Source: UBA5905 sp964609975 (lineage in GTDB: Bacteria > Bacillota > Clostridia > Oscillospirales > Acutalibacteraceae). From it: a stretch of 22,693 nucleotides of DNA. A model generated the notes under the pieces. The model had not been told where the DNA came from and ran no database searches. It was given only the letters and a program-made list of their open reading frames with translations. Each line of letters begins with the position of its first letter. Position 1 is the stretch's first letter. Location: the NCBI GenBank assembly GCA_964609975.1, contig CAZSTR010000025.1, forward strand, positions 1 to 22,693, written 5' to 3'. Below are positions 22,561-22,693 of the stretch, in pieces. Position numbers and translations under genes: made by a program.

Positions 22561-22693
22561 ATGGATGAAACCGCAATCAACTGGGATTCGATTCCCGATA
22601 TTATTACCAAAGACCAACTCTATCAAATCTGCCACATTAGCAAGTCAACGGCTTTGTATTTGCTTCGCAGCGGCAAGATACCGTGCGAATACA
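22561..22693 (+). CDS. Excisionase-like helix-turn-helix protein, 3' end missing
   Basis: ATG 22561 has GAGGTG 7 nt upstream. The visible 44 residues (MDETAINWDSIPDIITKDQL, then YQICHISKSTALYLLRSGKI) contain a MerR/excisionase-type HTH in which a recognition helix follows STALYLLRSGKIP. Proteins of this kind usually precede the integrase gene of Tn916-like and related integrative elements and direct excision. The integrase is presumably just past the window edge. It lies ~280 nt from the tRNA att core, which fits. Confidence 0.7.
   Translation, partial: MDETAINWDSIPDIITKDQLYQICHISKSTALYLLRSGKIPCEY

Noticed and set aside
22297..22635. 112-codon minus-strand frame
   Set aside because: It is antisense to the HTH gene and the arm repeats and has no supporting features.

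Overview
The window looks like chromosome from a spore-forming, moderately GC-rich Firmicute of the gut Clostridia (Oscillospiraceae/Ruminococcaceae type). The evidence is a SpoVAD homologue, Gram-positive sigma-A promoters (TTGACA/TATAAT with 17-nt spacers), strong GGAGG ribosome sites, two sortase-anchored surface proteins (one broken), and plant- or host-glycan glycosidases. No species can be named from the sequence alone.

Left end (1-3490): a minus-strand phage-derived cassette. Its order is a large trimeric-type tail fibre with HAEG repeats, an XhlA-like holin-associated protein, and an N-acetylmuramoyl-L-alanine amidase that runs off the window. About 160 nt upstream of the fibre start is a near-consensus promoter whose spacer holds a LexA (SOS) box, followed by two hairpins that look like opposed terminators. 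A 67-codon orphan gene lies next to it.

Core (3857-6670): rpsO-pnp on the minus strand, with a sigma-A promoter, a hairpin after rpsO and a large leader stem before pnp.

Accessory metabolism (6726-17262): mostly single-gene units with their own promoters. They are a GH43-like beta-propeller glycosidase, a GNAT acetyltransferase, a secreted beta-helix surface protein with an InlB-B repeat and SPATGD sorting signal, a GH30 glucosylceramidase-type enzyme divergent from an AraC regulator, a zinc alcohol dehydrogenase with a hexapeptide acetyltransferase, a 58-aa acidic protein too short for most gene callers, a solitary spoVAD, and a PHP-domain phosphoesterase.

Right end (about 17.3-22.7 kb): composition shifts clearly toward AT. 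It holds a GH3 beta-glucosidase behind a 17-bp palindrome, a decayed LPXTG-type adhesin (two in-frame stops and probably two frameshifts), three tiny ORFs, and an integration site. The integration site is the 3' part of a tRNA-Ser gene with its terminator, flanked on both sides by inverted GGAAAGAAC repeats resembling recombinase arm sites. It is followed by the start of an excisionase-like HTH gene that runs off the window. This end is best read as the edge, or tandem junction, of integrative elements.

The glycosidases, AraC regulator and dehydrogenase suggest beta-linked sugar scavenging, but they are not one operon. The most unusual signals are the SOS-type promoter in front of the fibre-lysis cassette and the attP-like structure at the right end.
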